Shown: positions 15,349 to 23,475 of the stretch, in pieces
How the letters are laid out: each line of letters begins with the position of its first letter
Position numbering within the stretch: the stretch's first letter is position 1
NCBI RefSeq assembly: GCF_003852525.1
Contig: NZ_QAJL01000005.1
Location: forward strand, 34,752 to 98,751
Direction: 5' to 3'
DNA: 64,000 nucleotides
DNA from: Pedobacter sp. KBW06
Lineage (GTDB): Bacteria > Bacteroidota > Bacteroidia > Sphingobacteriales > Sphingobacteriaceae
The notes under the pieces: generated by a model
The model's database searches: none
Told to the model about the DNA's origin: nothing
What the model saw: only the letters and a program-made list of their open reading frames with translations
Made by a program: the position numbers and the translations under genes

Positions 15349-17625
15349 ATGGAAAGAGAATCAAATGACATCAGTAAATGCCCCTTTCATAATGGTAGTA
15401 TGAAACACAATGTGGGAGGTGGCGGCACGCGAAACAACGATTGGTGGCCTAACCAGTTAAAGCTGAGTATTCTGCGTCAGCATTCCTCTTTGTCAGACCC
15501 TATGGGTGAAGATTTTAATTATGCCGAAGCTTTTAAAACTCTCGACCTTGCGGCCGTAAAAACAGACCTTAATGCACTGATGACCGATTCTCAGGATTGG
15601 TGGCCGGCAGATTTTGGTCACTATGGCGGCTTATTCATACGGATGGCATGGCACAGCGCCGGAACTTACCGTGTAGGTGATGGAAGGGGTGGCGCCGGTG
15701 CAGGTTTGCAGCGTTTTGCACCGCTGAACAGCTGGCCGGATAACGTCAGTCTGGATAAAGCACGCAGATTGCTTTGGCCGATCAAACAAAAATATGGCCG
15801 CAGCATTTCCTGGGCCGATCTGATGATCCTTGCCGGTAATGTGGCATTGGAATCCATGGGTTTTGAAACCTTTGGTTTTGCCGGTGGACGTGAAGATGTA
15901 TGGGAAGCAGATGAGTCTGTGTATTGGGGTTCTGAAGCAACCTGGCTGGGTGGAGATTTGCGTTATGCACATGGATCGCCTGGGGTAGAGGGTGATGGCG
16001 TGCTGGTAACGGACGACAATGCGAACGGCGACGTTCATTCCCGAAACCTGGAAAAACCACTTGCCGCAGTACAAATGGGCCTCATCTATGTAAACCCGGA
16101 AGGTCCTGATGGCAATCCGGACCCTATTGCCGCCGCCAGAGATATCCGTGATACTTTTGGCCGTATGGCGATGGACGACGAGGAAACCGTTGCGCTGATT
16201 GCCGGTGGTCATAGCTTTGGCAAAACCCATGGCGCAGCCTCTGCTGACAATGTGGGCAAAGAACCGGAAGCGGTAGACCTGGAAATGCAGGGCCTGGGCT
16301 GGAGCAACAGCCATGGTACAGGTAAGGGGGCCGATGCGATTACCAGCGGACTGGAAGTGATCTGGACAAAAACACCTACGCAATGGAGCAATAACTTCTT
16401 TGAAAACCTCTTCGGTTTTGAATGGGAATTGTCCAAAAGCCCTGCCGGTGCCCATCAATGGGTCGCTAAAAATGCGGAAGCTTTTATTCCTGATGCTTTT
16501 GACAGTGAGAAAAAACACCTTCCAACCATGCTCACGACCGATCTTTCCTTAAGATTTGATCCGGCATACGAAAAAATATCACGCCGCTTTTTGGAAAATC
16601 CTGATGCCTTTGCAGATGCTTTTGCACGTGCATGGTTTAAGTTAACGCACCGGGATATGGGCCCGCGCGAACGGTATCTGGGTGCTGAAGTACCTCAGGA
16701 AGTATTGCTTTGGCAGGACCCAATCCCTGCGGTAGACCATGTTCTGATCGATGAAAATGATATCGCAGCACTGAAAGCAAAAGTATTGGCAACAGGTTTT
16801 ACGGTATCTGAACTGGTTTCTACAGCCTGGGCTTCAGCTTCTACCTTCCGTGGTTCCGACAAACGTGGTGGTGCCAATGGTGCCCGTATCCGTCTTGCCC
16901 CGCAAAAATACTGGCAGGTAAATAACAATTCGCAGCTGCATAACGTATTGAGCATACTGGAAGGCATTCAGAATGAATTTAATGATGCGCAGACTAATGG
17001 TAAAAAAGTTTCGCTGGCAGATCTGATCGTACTTGCAGGTGATGCAGGGGTAGAAAAAGCAGCAAAAGACGCAGGCCATGCCATTACAGTGCCTTTCAGA
17101 CCTGGGCGTATGGATGCTTCGCAGGAACAAACCGATGTTGAGTCATTTGGCTATCTGGAGCCTGCGGCTGATGGTTTCCGCAACTACCGCAAATCAAAAA
17201 TTCCGGTATCAACGGAAGAGCTATTGATCGATAAAGCACATTTGCTGACTTTAACTGCACCTGAGTTAACCGTATTGATTGGTGGCTTGCGCGCATTGAA
17301 TGCCAATTTTGATGGCGCTAAACATGGTGTTTTTACTTCACGCCCTGGTCAGCTCACGAACGATTTCTTTGTCAACCTGTTGGATATGAATACGGTATGG
17401 AAATCGGTTTCTGCCGATAAGGAAGTTTATGAAGGCCAGGATCGCAGCAGTGGAACAGTAAAATGGACCGGTACACGTGCAGATCTTGTTTTTGGTTCTA
17501 ATTCCGAACTGAGAGCGATTGCCGAAGTGTATGCAAGTTCAGATGCCCAGGGTAAATTTGCAAAAGATTTTGTGAAAGCCTGGACAAAAGTGATGAACCT
17601 GGACAGGTTTGATTTAATTAATTGA
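15349..17625 (+). CDS. katG: Catalase-peroxidase
   Basis: 758 residues, full length. A bifunctional haem enzyme that destroys hydrogen peroxide. The active N-terminal half has distal Arg98, Trp101 and His102 (RMAWHSAG), the Tyr of the Met-Tyr-Trp adduct in GLIYVNPEG, the Met in FGRMAMDDEE and proximal His in GGHSFGKTHG. The C-terminal half is the degenerate duplicated peroxidase domain. No signal peptide, so cytoplasmic. It is a single gene with its own terminator. The amino acid oxidase at 27 kb would make peroxide, but the genes are far apart. Confidence 0.97.
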   Translation: MERESNDISKCPFHNGSMKHNVGGGGTRNNDWWPNQLKLSILRQHSSLSDPMGEDFNYAEAFKTLDLAAVKTDLNALMTDSQDWWPADFGHYGGLFIRMAWHSAGTYRVGDGRGGAGAGLQRFAPLNSWPDNVSLDKARRLLWPIKQKYGRSISWADLMILAGNVALESMGFETFGFAGGREDVWEADESVYWGSEATWLGGDLRYAHGSPGVEGDGVLVTDDNANGDVHSRNLEKPLAAVQMGLIYVNPEGPDGNPDPIAAARDIRDTFGRMAMDDEETVALIAGGHSFGKTHGAASADNVGKEPEAVDLEMQGLGWSNSHGTGKGADAITSGLEVIWTKTPTQWSNNFFENLFGFEWELSKSPAGAHQWVAKNAEAFIPDAFDSEKKHLPTMLTTDLSLRFDPAYEKISRRFLENPDAFADAFARAWFKLTHRDMGPRERYLGAEVPQEVLLWQDPIPAVDHVLIDENDIAALKAKVLATGFTVSELVSTAWASASTFRGSDKRGGANGARIRLAPQKYWQVNNNSQLHNVLSILEGIQNEFNDAQTNGKKVSLADLIVLAGDAGVEKAAKDAGHAITVPFRPGRMDASQEQTDVESFGYLEPAADGFRNYRKSKIPVSTEELLIDKAHLLTLTAPELTVLIGGLRALNANFDGAKHGVFTSRPGQLTNDFFVNLLDMNTVWKSVSADKEVYEGQDRSSGTVKWTGTRADLVFGSNSELRAIAEVYASSDAQGKFAKDFVKAWTKVMNLDRFDLIN

Positions 17626-17631
17626 TATTTC

Positions 17632-17662
17632 TGCCCCGTCCAGATAAGGACGGGGCATTTTT
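17632..17662 (+). terminator. Rho-independent terminator of katG
   Basis: A perfect 10-bp stem TGCCCCGTCC/GGACGGGGCA with a six-base loop, followed by TTTTT. It begins seven bases after the katG stop. Confidence 0.9.
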
Positions 17663-17694
17663 CTGCAAAATGTTCTGAGATTAAAAAGGGAGCT

Positions 17695-18468
17695 TTAAAA
17701 GACAACTCTGGTTGCCGCATTAATGGCCCTTGTTTCCGGATCCTGAAGGAAACCGATCAGTTCCCATCCAGCGGTATTGAAACCTTCTGAAAGCGAAATG
17801 CTGACCTGGCCTTTTTTAGCTTTTTCCAGCTCAAAGGAACAGAGCTGTCTGACGATCTGCGCATGGGCTAAGGTCCTTCCCTCATTTTCACCACGTTTTA
17901 CCTTGCTGACCGCATTTTTCTGTACTACCGCAATCACAAGTTCATCATTGTCGCCATCTCCGCTGACCTGATAATCCAATGCCATTTTACCGGCTTGCAG
18001 GCTTCCATGGAGTGCTAGTGAGCTCGCAGGGCTGCCTTTTAAGGCGCTGTTAATCGCGTAATCTGCTGCGGATTCGTTCGAACCTACAAATTCTGTTTTG
18101 CCATTCACAACCAACTGTGGCGTATAGACCTGAGCGCCGAGCTTGCTGGCATACTGGTACTGACGTTTGGAATAATCAGCATTGCTGAAGGCATCTTTCC
18201 ATCCTAAACGGTCCCAGTAATCGACATGATAAGTCAATACATATACCGGTCTGTTGCCTGCTTCTTTCTGGATTTTAGCCAAAAGCTCATCTGCAGGCGG
18301 GCAGCTGGAACAGCCTTCTGAGGTAAAGAGCTCAAGGACCGCAAAACCATCTCCCTTAATGGTTCTTTCTGTTGATGATTTTGAAGCAACGCTTCTGCTG
18401 GCGAGGATCGCGCTAAACAATAGGAGTGCAAGCAGCGTACATATTGTTGAAATCTGGATTGGTTTCAT
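17695..18468 (-). CDS. DUF1223 family exported protein with a CxxC thioredoxin-like site
   Basis: 257 residues from the ATG at 18468; the frame extends 33 codons further, but that extension precedes the signal sequence and includes the promoter. An N-terminal hydrophobic anchor/signal (TICTLLALLLFSAILAS) is followed by VLELFTSEGCSSCPPADELL, whose CSSC pair marks this family of periplasmic thioredoxin-like proteins. YHVDYWDRLGWKD and YTPQLVVNG are the other family blocks (the latter holding the cis-Pro region). Probably a disulfide or redox-active protein; the true substrate is unknown. It follows the LytTR pair on the same strand and could be its target. Confidence 0.8.
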   Translation of the reverse strand: MKPIQISTICTLLALLLFSAILASRSVASKSSTERTIKGDGFAVLELFTSEGCSSCPPADELLAKIQKEAGNRPVYVLTYHVDYWDRLGWKDAFSNADYSKRQYQYASKLGAQVYTPQLVVNGKTEFVGSNESAADYAINSALKGSPASSLALHGSLQAGKMALDYQVSGDGDNDELVIAVVQKNAVSKVKRGENEGRTLAHAQIVRQLCSFELEKAKKGQVSISLSEGFNTAGWELIGFLQDPETRAINAATRVVF

Positions 18469-18491
18469 AGCTTTTGATTTTTTATTTGATT

Positions 18492-18499
18492 CAAAAGTA
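18492..18499 (-). promoter_or_regulatory. Predicted -7 element for the DUF1223 gene
   Basis: The complement reads TACTTTTG, an exact TAnnTTTG match, 23 bases before the chosen start codon. Further upstream on the same strand TTCAAC occurs twice, ten bases apart (about 18529-18545). This might be a regulator site, but the spacing is not the usual LytTR one. Confidence 0.45.
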
Positions 18500-18580
18500 T
18501 CCCTCAATAGTGCTAAAACTAAGTTGAAAATGGTTGAACCAGACTTTTCGAGCCGCGAGTTGGACAAACAAGTGCGAGAA

Positions 18581-19342
18581 CTAGCGGTTTTCCATCCAGG
18601 AAAGAAATAGCTGTGACTTTTCCTTATTGATGAGCAGTTTGTCGGGTGTTTCCACCAGGAGCTTAACGTACAATTTGCGTAAAAAATAATGTTCCACTTC
18701 TTTGATCGCTTTAAAGTTGACGAGGTACTGCCGGTTTACCCTAAAGAACTGCTTTGAGGAAACGGAAGCCGCAACCTGATCCAATGCCTGGTTCAAGGCA
18801 AATTCCTGTCCGTCAAAGCACATGATTGAAGTGGAATCGTTACGGATATAAAAGAATGCAATCTGGTCAATTTGTACGGTGGTATATTTCTGGTGCTTGA
18901 ATACCAGAAAACTCGTCTTTTCTGCAGGTTGAACAATATTGATCAGCATTTCTGCCAAATCCGGAATCTGCTTTTGCTGGAAGAAATTTTTCAGCTCATC
19001 AACCTTTTTAAAAGAGCCGGCAATGTCTTCTTTGGAGAAAGGCTTGAGTACATAATCAACCCCATTGGCCTTAAAAGCTTCCAGTGAATATTCGTCGAAG
19101 GCGGTACAAAATACCACCGGACAGGTGATTTTTACAGATTTGAAGATTTCAAAGCTGAGGCCATCTGCCAGTTGGATGTCCATAAAAATCAAATCGGGCC
19201 GGATGTCTTCAGAGAGTGCCGAAACCGATGCTTCTATGCTTTGGTAGGGGCCGGTGATTTTGGCTTCCGGCCGGATTTCACGGATGATATTTTCGAGAGA
19301 TTTTGCTGTTCTGAGCTCATCCTCAATGATGATGATGTTCAT
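18581..19342 (-). CDS. LytTR-family response regulator (second pair)
   Basis: 253 residues, starting MNIIIIEDE. Receiver domain with EDE (7-9), Asp55 in LIFMDIQLADG, CTAFDEYS and the Lys in YVLKPF. The LytTR domain carries FFRVNRQYLVN. It closely resembles the regulator at 2175-2945, so the two systems are paralogues and may cross-talk or bind similar sites. Its start lies inside the end of the kinase gene, overlapping by 20 bases. The Ile run of its N-terminus is read in the other frame as the His-rich tail of the kinase. The DUF1223 gene is 112 bases downstream. Confidence 0.9.
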   Translation of the reverse strand: MNIIIIEDELRTAKSLENIIREIRPEAKITGPYQSIEASVSALSEDIRPDLIFMDIQLADGLSFEIFKSVKITCPVVFCTAFDEYSLEAFKANGVDYVLKPFSKEDIAGSFKKVDELKNFFQQKQIPDLAEMLINIVQPAEKTSFLVFKHQKYTTVQIDQIAFFYIRNDSTSIMCFDGQEFALNQALDQVAASVSSKQFFRVNRQYLVNFKAIKEVEHYFLRKLYVKLLVETPDKLLINKEKSQLFLSWMENR

Positions 19343-20342
19343 AGATGATGGGGAGTTTGATTTGGAATATAATGTTGTCATTGATGATCTCTACCTGTTT
19401 GTCCAGCAAATGGCTGTACCTGAGTTCTATGTTTTTCAGACCCACACCGAGTGAACCTGCCTCTCCGGTTTTCAGTTGTATGTGGTTCTCGATCACGATC
19501 TTTTCGCCCTCCTGGTAGAGCCTGATTTTCAGGGGCCTTTGCAGGGATACAATGTTGTGCTTGAGGCAGTTTTCTACCAATAGCTGTAAAGTGAAAGGAG
19601 GGATGAGTGTACTTAAAGCATTGTTGTCCAGTGTGCTATTGAAGGTGAACCCTTCGTCGAACCTTGCTTTTTGTAAAAAGAGGTAAGCATCCAGGATCTC
19701 CATTTCTTCTTTTACATGGATGAGGTCCAGCTTGCGGCTTTCCAGGGTATAGCGGTAGAAATTTGAGAGTTTCAAAATGAAATCTACGGACTGCTGATCC
19801 CCGGTTTCTACCATTGCTTTTAAGGTGTTCAGACTGTTGAATAGAAAATGAGGATTGACCTGTTGTTTGAGCAATTCATATTGTGCACCCAGGTTATCAT
19901 TCCTGGTGCGCTCGAGTTCCATATTGACATGCTGGTTTTCATAGTTCTGCTGAAGCAGGTTCAGGAACATGTAAAACACAAGGTTGATCAGGATTCCCCG
20001 TACCTCCACCATGAGCATGACCGGCCCAAAATCGATATGAGAAAGAATGAGTTGCTGCACATAAGCCAGCCCTAACATGATGACCAGTCCAAAAAGTAAG
20101 GATTTGAGGAGTTTTCCGTAAGAGATGCTTTGTTTCCGGGCTTTATCGCCATTGCCTGAGAGCATGTAAATATTGAAATACCACATCATCACCGCGAAAA
20201 TTGCGGTAATGCCGGCATTCACAACCGCCTCTAAAGCATTAAACTGACGTGAGGCCAGTTGTGGCACAGAAGACAGCAGTCCTAAGACGATTGAACTGGT
20301 CCAGATGATGGTGTGAGAAATCTTAAAGCCTGCTTTCTTCAT
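19323..20342 (-). CDS. LytS/YehU-type membrane sensor histidine kinase (second pair)
   Basis: 339 residues from the ATG at 20342; a TTG one codon upstream is unnecessary. Four hydrophobic segments (about 9-29, 40-62, 80-100, 107-130) precede the His_kinase block LLKQQVNPHFLFNSLN with phospho-acceptor His165, and a GHKL-type ATPase end with LLVENCLKHN and GSLGVGLKNI. The protein ends ...IIYEHHHH, an odd tail produced because the last 20 bases also encode the start of the response regulator. The sensed signal is unknown. Confidence 0.88.
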   Translation of the reverse strand: MKKAGFKISHTIIWTSSIVLGLLSSVPQLASRQFNALEAVVNAGITAIFAVMMWYFNIYMLSGNGDKARKQSISYGKLLKSLLFGLVIMLGLAYVQQLILSHIDFGPVMLMVEVRGILINLVFYMFLNLLQQNYENQHVNMELERTRNDNLGAQYELLKQQVNPHFLFNSLNTLKAMVETGDQQSVDFILKLSNFYRYTLESRKLDLIHVKEEMEILDAYLFLQKARFDEGFTFNSTLDNNALSTLIPPFTLQLLVENCLKHNIVSLQRPLKIRLYQEGEKIVIENHIQLKTGEAGSLGVGLKNIELRYSHLLDKQVEIINDNIIFQIKLPIIYEHHHH

Positions 20343-20439
20343 CAATAATGAGGTGTTTTATTGCAAGGGTAATTCTAAAATAATGATCATCTAATGTATT
20401 GATAAATATTTTGATCATTAGAAAAGATCAGTGAAGGTG

Positions 20440-20473
20440 CAAAGAGAAGGGAAGCGATTTCCTCTTCTCTTTG
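20440..20473 (-). terminator. Hairpin downstream of ohr
   Basis: CAAAGAGAAG (20440-20449) and CTTCTCTTTG (20464-20473) are perfect inverted 10-mers, with partly pairing bases inside. It lies 19 bases past the ohr stop. There is no long T-run on the - strand, so termination there is less certain. Confidence 0.45.
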
Positions 20474-20491
20474 TGTTTTGCAGAACGAGGT

Positions 20492-20944
20492 TTAAATCGC
20501 AATGCTGATCCGGACACCAATATTGCCACGTGTAGCTTTTGAATAGGGGCAGGTTTGATGGGCCGCTTCAACAACCGCGCCTGCTTGTTCTGCTGTGAGT
20601 CCGGGTAGATTGACTTGCAATCTTGCCTGAAGCGAATAACCATCCCCGCCACTTGCCAGATCTACTTCTGCATTTACTGAGGTTTCAGCAGGCAGGGGGA
20701 TCTGTAAGCTGGAAGCATTGATCTTCATTGCTCCGATGAAACAGGCAGACCATCCTGCAGCAAACAACTGCTCCGGATTGGTGCCCGTACCTGAGCTCCC
20801 CGGACTGGAAAGGTTGATTTCCAACCGGCCATCAGTGCTTTTCGCCTGACCCTCACGGCCTCCGGTAACCAGTACTTTTCCTGTGTATAAAACTTTAGTG
20901 ATTGTGGCAGCAGCTGCTGCAGTGATTACTGTTTGAGTTTCCAT
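20492..20944 (-). CDS. ohr: Organic hydroperoxide resistance protein (Ohr/OsmC family)
   Basis: 150 residues. A thiol peroxidase that reduces organic hydroperoxides using a reactive cysteine pair, usually recharged by lipoylated proteins. Cys68 in FAAGWSACFIGA is the peroxidatic residue and Cys132 in HQTCPYSKATRGN the resolving one. The latter motif is diagnostic of Ohr rather than OsmC. The N-terminal LYTGKVLVTGGREG block also fits. It sits just downstream of an exported alpha/beta hydrolase (29-base gap) and may share its transcript. No ohrR-type regulator is adjacent. Confidence 0.93.
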   Translation of the reverse strand: METQTVITAAAAATITKVLYTGKVLVTGGREGQAKSTDGRLEINLSSPGSSGTGTNPEQLFAAGWSACFIGAMKINASSLQIPLPAETSVNAEVDLASGGDGYSLQARLQVNLPGLTAEQAGAVVEAAHQTCPYSKATRGNIGVRISIAI

Positions 20945-20973
20945 TTTATTTAAATTTATGATAAGTGATTTGA

Positions 20974-22023
20974 TTATTTTGTCCAGCTTGCAATTTCGAT
21001 GATGGCCTCGGAAAAGGCTTGAGGAGCTTCCTGGGGGATATTATGTCCAATACCTCCGCTGAGGTTCCGGTGACTGTACCGGCTTTTAAATTTCAGGGCA
21101 TAGGCCGAGGGATCCGGATGTGGGGCTGCATTGGCATCTCCTTCAAGCGTAATCGCGGGAACATTGATCACCGGCGCAGCAGCAAGCTGTTTTTCCAGCG
21201 CATCGTATTGTGGCTCTCCTTCGGCAAGGCCCAGTCGCCAGCGGTAATTATGTACCACAATCGCCACATGGTCCGGATGATGGAGTGACTTTGCTGAGCG
21301 TTCAAATGTGGCCTCATCAAATTGCCATTTAGGTGAAGCCGTTTGCCAGATCAACTTCGCGAAATCATGCCAGTTCGCCTCATAGCCCAATCGACCTCGC
21401 TCTGTTGCAAAATAAAACTGGTACCACCAGGCTTGTTCGGCCTTTGGCGACAACGGCATTTCGTTGGCCTTTTGGCTGCCAATTAGGTAACCACTTACAG
21501 ATACCAGCGCCTCACAACGCTCCGGCCATAAAGCGGCCACAATACAGGCGGTTCGGGCTCCCCAGTCAAAACCTCCGATAATGGCTTTACTGATTTTTAA
21601 GGCGTCCATCAATGCAATCACATCCAGGGCTAAGGCCGATTGCTGTCCGTTCCGGGGACTTTCTGAGGAAAGAAATGTTGTACTGCCATGGCCACGCAGG
21701 TGTGGTACGATCACCCTAAAACCCTTTTTTTCCAGTATATCTGCGGATTCTGCAAAACTATGGATATCATATGGCCAGCCATGAAGAAGAATCACGGGAC
21801 GCCCGTTCTCCGGACCCAGTTCTGCATATCCGATATCAAGTACACCTGCTTTTACCTGTTTGATCTTGTCAAAGCTGCCGTATAGCTGAGTTCCGTTTAC
21901 ACTGGCCTTTGTTGCTGTTTGTGCAGCTTTTAAAATGCCCGCATTGCCAAGCCCGGCAGCTGCAATAGTGATGGACGCAATGCTCAGAAAGCGGCGGCGA
22001 CCTAAGTTTGGTTGATATTCCAT
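20974..22023 (-). CDS. Tat-exported alpha/beta hydrolase, epoxide hydrolase/dehalogenase type
   Basis: 349 residues. A twin-arginine signal, GRRRFLSIAS (8-17), and a hydrophobic stretch lead to an alpha/beta hydrolase fold. HGWPYD (81-86) forms the oxyanion region, and GGFDWGA (150-156) places Asp153 as the nucleophile, as in epoxide hydrolases and haloalkane dehalogenases. GGIGHNIPQE near the C-terminus supplies the catalytic His. Tat export implies the enzyme folds before crossing to the periplasm. The substrate cannot be told from sequence. The first gene of a unit with ohr. A second, unrelated epoxide hydrolase lies at 24811. Confidence 0.85.
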   Translation of the reverse strand: MEYQPNLGRRRFLSIASITIAAAGLGNAGILKAAQTATKASVNGTQLYGSFDKIKQVKAGVLDIGYAELGPENGRPVILLHGWPYDIHSFAESADILEKKGFRVIVPHLRGHGSTTFLSSESPRNGQQSALALDVIALMDALKISKAIIGGFDWGARTACIVAALWPERCEALVSVSGYLIGSQKANEMPLSPKAEQAWWYQFYFATERGRLGYEANWHDFAKLIWQTASPKWQFDEATFERSAKSLHHPDHVAIVVHNYRWRLGLAEGEPQYDALEKQLAAAPVINVPAITLEGDANAAPHPDPSAYALKFKSRYSHRNLSGGIGHNIPQEAPQAFSEAIIEIASWTK

Positions 22024-22555
22024 GCTGATGTCTTTGTTTTATGGTCTGTAATTCAGATTTTTTAATCATCTGACAGGACAAAACTATAGCGGAAGAGCCC
22101 TTGCAGAAATCAATATCGGGTTGAAGCAGACAGCCTGAGCTTTCAACCGGACATATCACTACCCGAAAACGCCGGAACCTTTGATCATTTCCCTGTAGAC
22201 CTGGTGAAACATCATCCTCCCTCAGCATCAGATTTCTTCTTTTTTTTAAGGCTCATGACGATCATTCCGCAACTTTGCGGATCCCGTTCGAACCTGGCCG
22301 TTGTAATGGAGACCGCGGATGCAAAAGCCATCATGGCGGTCAGTAATTGTCTTCTGATCAAAGTCTGCAGATTTTTCATGATCCTGTTTTTTATATCGGT
22401 GCTATTTTGCACCCTGATGTTAAAACTAGTTCTTACACCAGGGTGGTTCAATGTTTTGATCCCTGAAGCGGACAAATGCGACCTTCAATCTGCGGAACGA
22501 AAAGAGGCACATGTTTTGATCGGAAATCCTGTCCGCACATTGGGCGGCATAGAAA
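22024..22555. other. Gene-poor interval between the hydrolase and the AraC regulator
   Basis: 532 bases between divergent starts. Apart from the short complementary-strand frame at 22212-22379 I see no convincing gene. A C-rich, low-complexity stretch is absent, and no clear TAnnTTTG element was found for either neighbour. The long + strand frame at 22204-22605 runs into the AraC start and looks spurious. Confidence 0.5.
22212..22379 (-). pseudogene. Possible remnant of a gene with a twin-arginine-like signal peptide
   Basis: A 55-codon frame beginning MKNLQTLIRRQLLTAMMAFA, then SAVSITTA. This looks like an export signal: basic n-region with paired Arg, hydrophobic core, and A-x-A-like end. 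What follows (RFERDPQSCGMIVMS, then five Lys) does not look like a folded domain and soon stops. I read it as the 5' stump of an exported hydrolase-like gene whose body has been deleted, but a short exported peptide cannot be excluded. Confidence 0.3.
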
Positions 22556-23392
22556 ATGAAAAACGAGACTTCCGCAAACCTGAATTGTGTTTACAATACA
22601 ATTAGCCTTATTGAAAAAAACTATGACCAGGTGATTTCCATTGAGGAACTGGAAGATGTATCTCATTACTCGTACCGAAACATTCAGCGGATATTTAAAT
22701 ATACCTGCGGAGAAACAGTTGGTGCTTACCAGAAAAGGCTGAGGGTGGAGAATGCCTATAAGCTGATGCTTTATACCAGTGATAACATTTCGGTTATTGC
22801 GCTGAAAGTAGGATTTGCCAACCTTGCTTCATTTTCAAAAGCCTTTAAACAGCACTTTGGGATTGCCCCAAAAGAAGCCAGGCTTCAAAAGAGCCCTTTA
22901 CTGGCTAAAGCTGAAATTTTTCCCATCGAAGCATCAGCAGTACTGAAACCGGAAATTGTTTACCTCCGGCCGGTAACCGTCTATTACGGAACTGCATTTA
23001 TCAATTATATAGATGAAGAGGTAGAAGCATTGTGGGATAAGTTCCTTCAGAATGAATTTCCGGAAAATGGAAATGAATTTTACGGGATTATAGCTGATGA
23101 GCCTTTGATCCGTGAAAACTTAAAGTGCAGGTATGATACCTGTTCTTCTTTGCAGGCAAAGAACAGCCGCCTGCCTTCGAAGACAATAGGGGGCGGGAAA
23201 TACGCACAGTTTGCACATTTCGGGGCTTATGAAACGATCGAAGAAACCTATACAAGGATCTATTCAGGATGGATCCTGGGAACCGGACTCGAATTCGGAC
23301 CCGGACCTGTGATCGAAAAATACAGCAAACATCCGGGCAATACAATGTCAATAGAGGAACAGCTGACCTATATCTGTCTGCCCCTGAGCTAA
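22556..23392 (+). CDS. AraC-family regulator with GyrI-like effector domain
   Basis: 278 residues. The AraC helix-turn-helix pair is N-terminal (about 15-110), with SIEELEDVSHYSYRNIQRIF and the second motif ISVIALKVGFANLASFSKAF (FGIAPKEAR follows). The C-terminal 150 residues form a GyrI-like (BmrR/Rob) ligand-binding domain that usually senses small lipophilic compounds. This order, DNA-binding first, is that of Rob and similar stress regulators. It lies divergent from the Tat-exported hydrolase/ohr pair and upstream of the deiminase, so either may be its target. Confidence 0.87.
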   Translation: MKNETSANLNCVYNTISLIEKNYDQVISIEELEDVSHYSYRNIQRIFKYTCGETVGAYQKRLRVENAYKLMLYTSDNISVIALKVGFANLASFSKAFKQHFGIAPKEARLQKSPLLAKAEIFPIEASAVLKPEIVYLRPVTVYYGTAFINYIDEEVEALWDKFLQNEFPENGNEFYGIIADEPLIRENLKCRYDTCSSLQAKNSRLPSKTIGGGKYAQFAHFGAYETIEETYTRIYSGWILGTGLEFGPGPVIEKYSKHPGNTMSIEEQLTYICLPLS

Positions 23393-23440
23393 AAAAATAA
23401 GGTTGTCAATTTTGGACAATAGTTCGTGTTTTGGTCTTGA

Positions 23441-23448
23441 TAGTTTTG
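23441..23448 (+). promoter_or_regulatory. Predicted -7 element for the deiminase-family gene
   Basis: TAGTTTTG followed by C matches TAnnTTTGY, 28 bases before the ATG at 23476. A TTTG 26 bases upstream is a little far for the -33 partner. It lies within the longer frame that starts at 23431, supporting the later start. Confidence 0.45.
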
Positions 23449-23475
23449 CAGTATCAAAATCTTACTCTAACAATC

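Noticed and set aside
15631..16518. A 295-codon frame on the - strand inside katG
   Set aside because: It is fully antisense to a perfectly conserved catalase-peroxidase, has no domain or signal, and is explained by the codon bias of katG.
22204..22605. A 133-codon + strand frame before the AraC gene
   Set aside because: Poly-Phe start, no domain, and it overlaps the start of the AraC gene.
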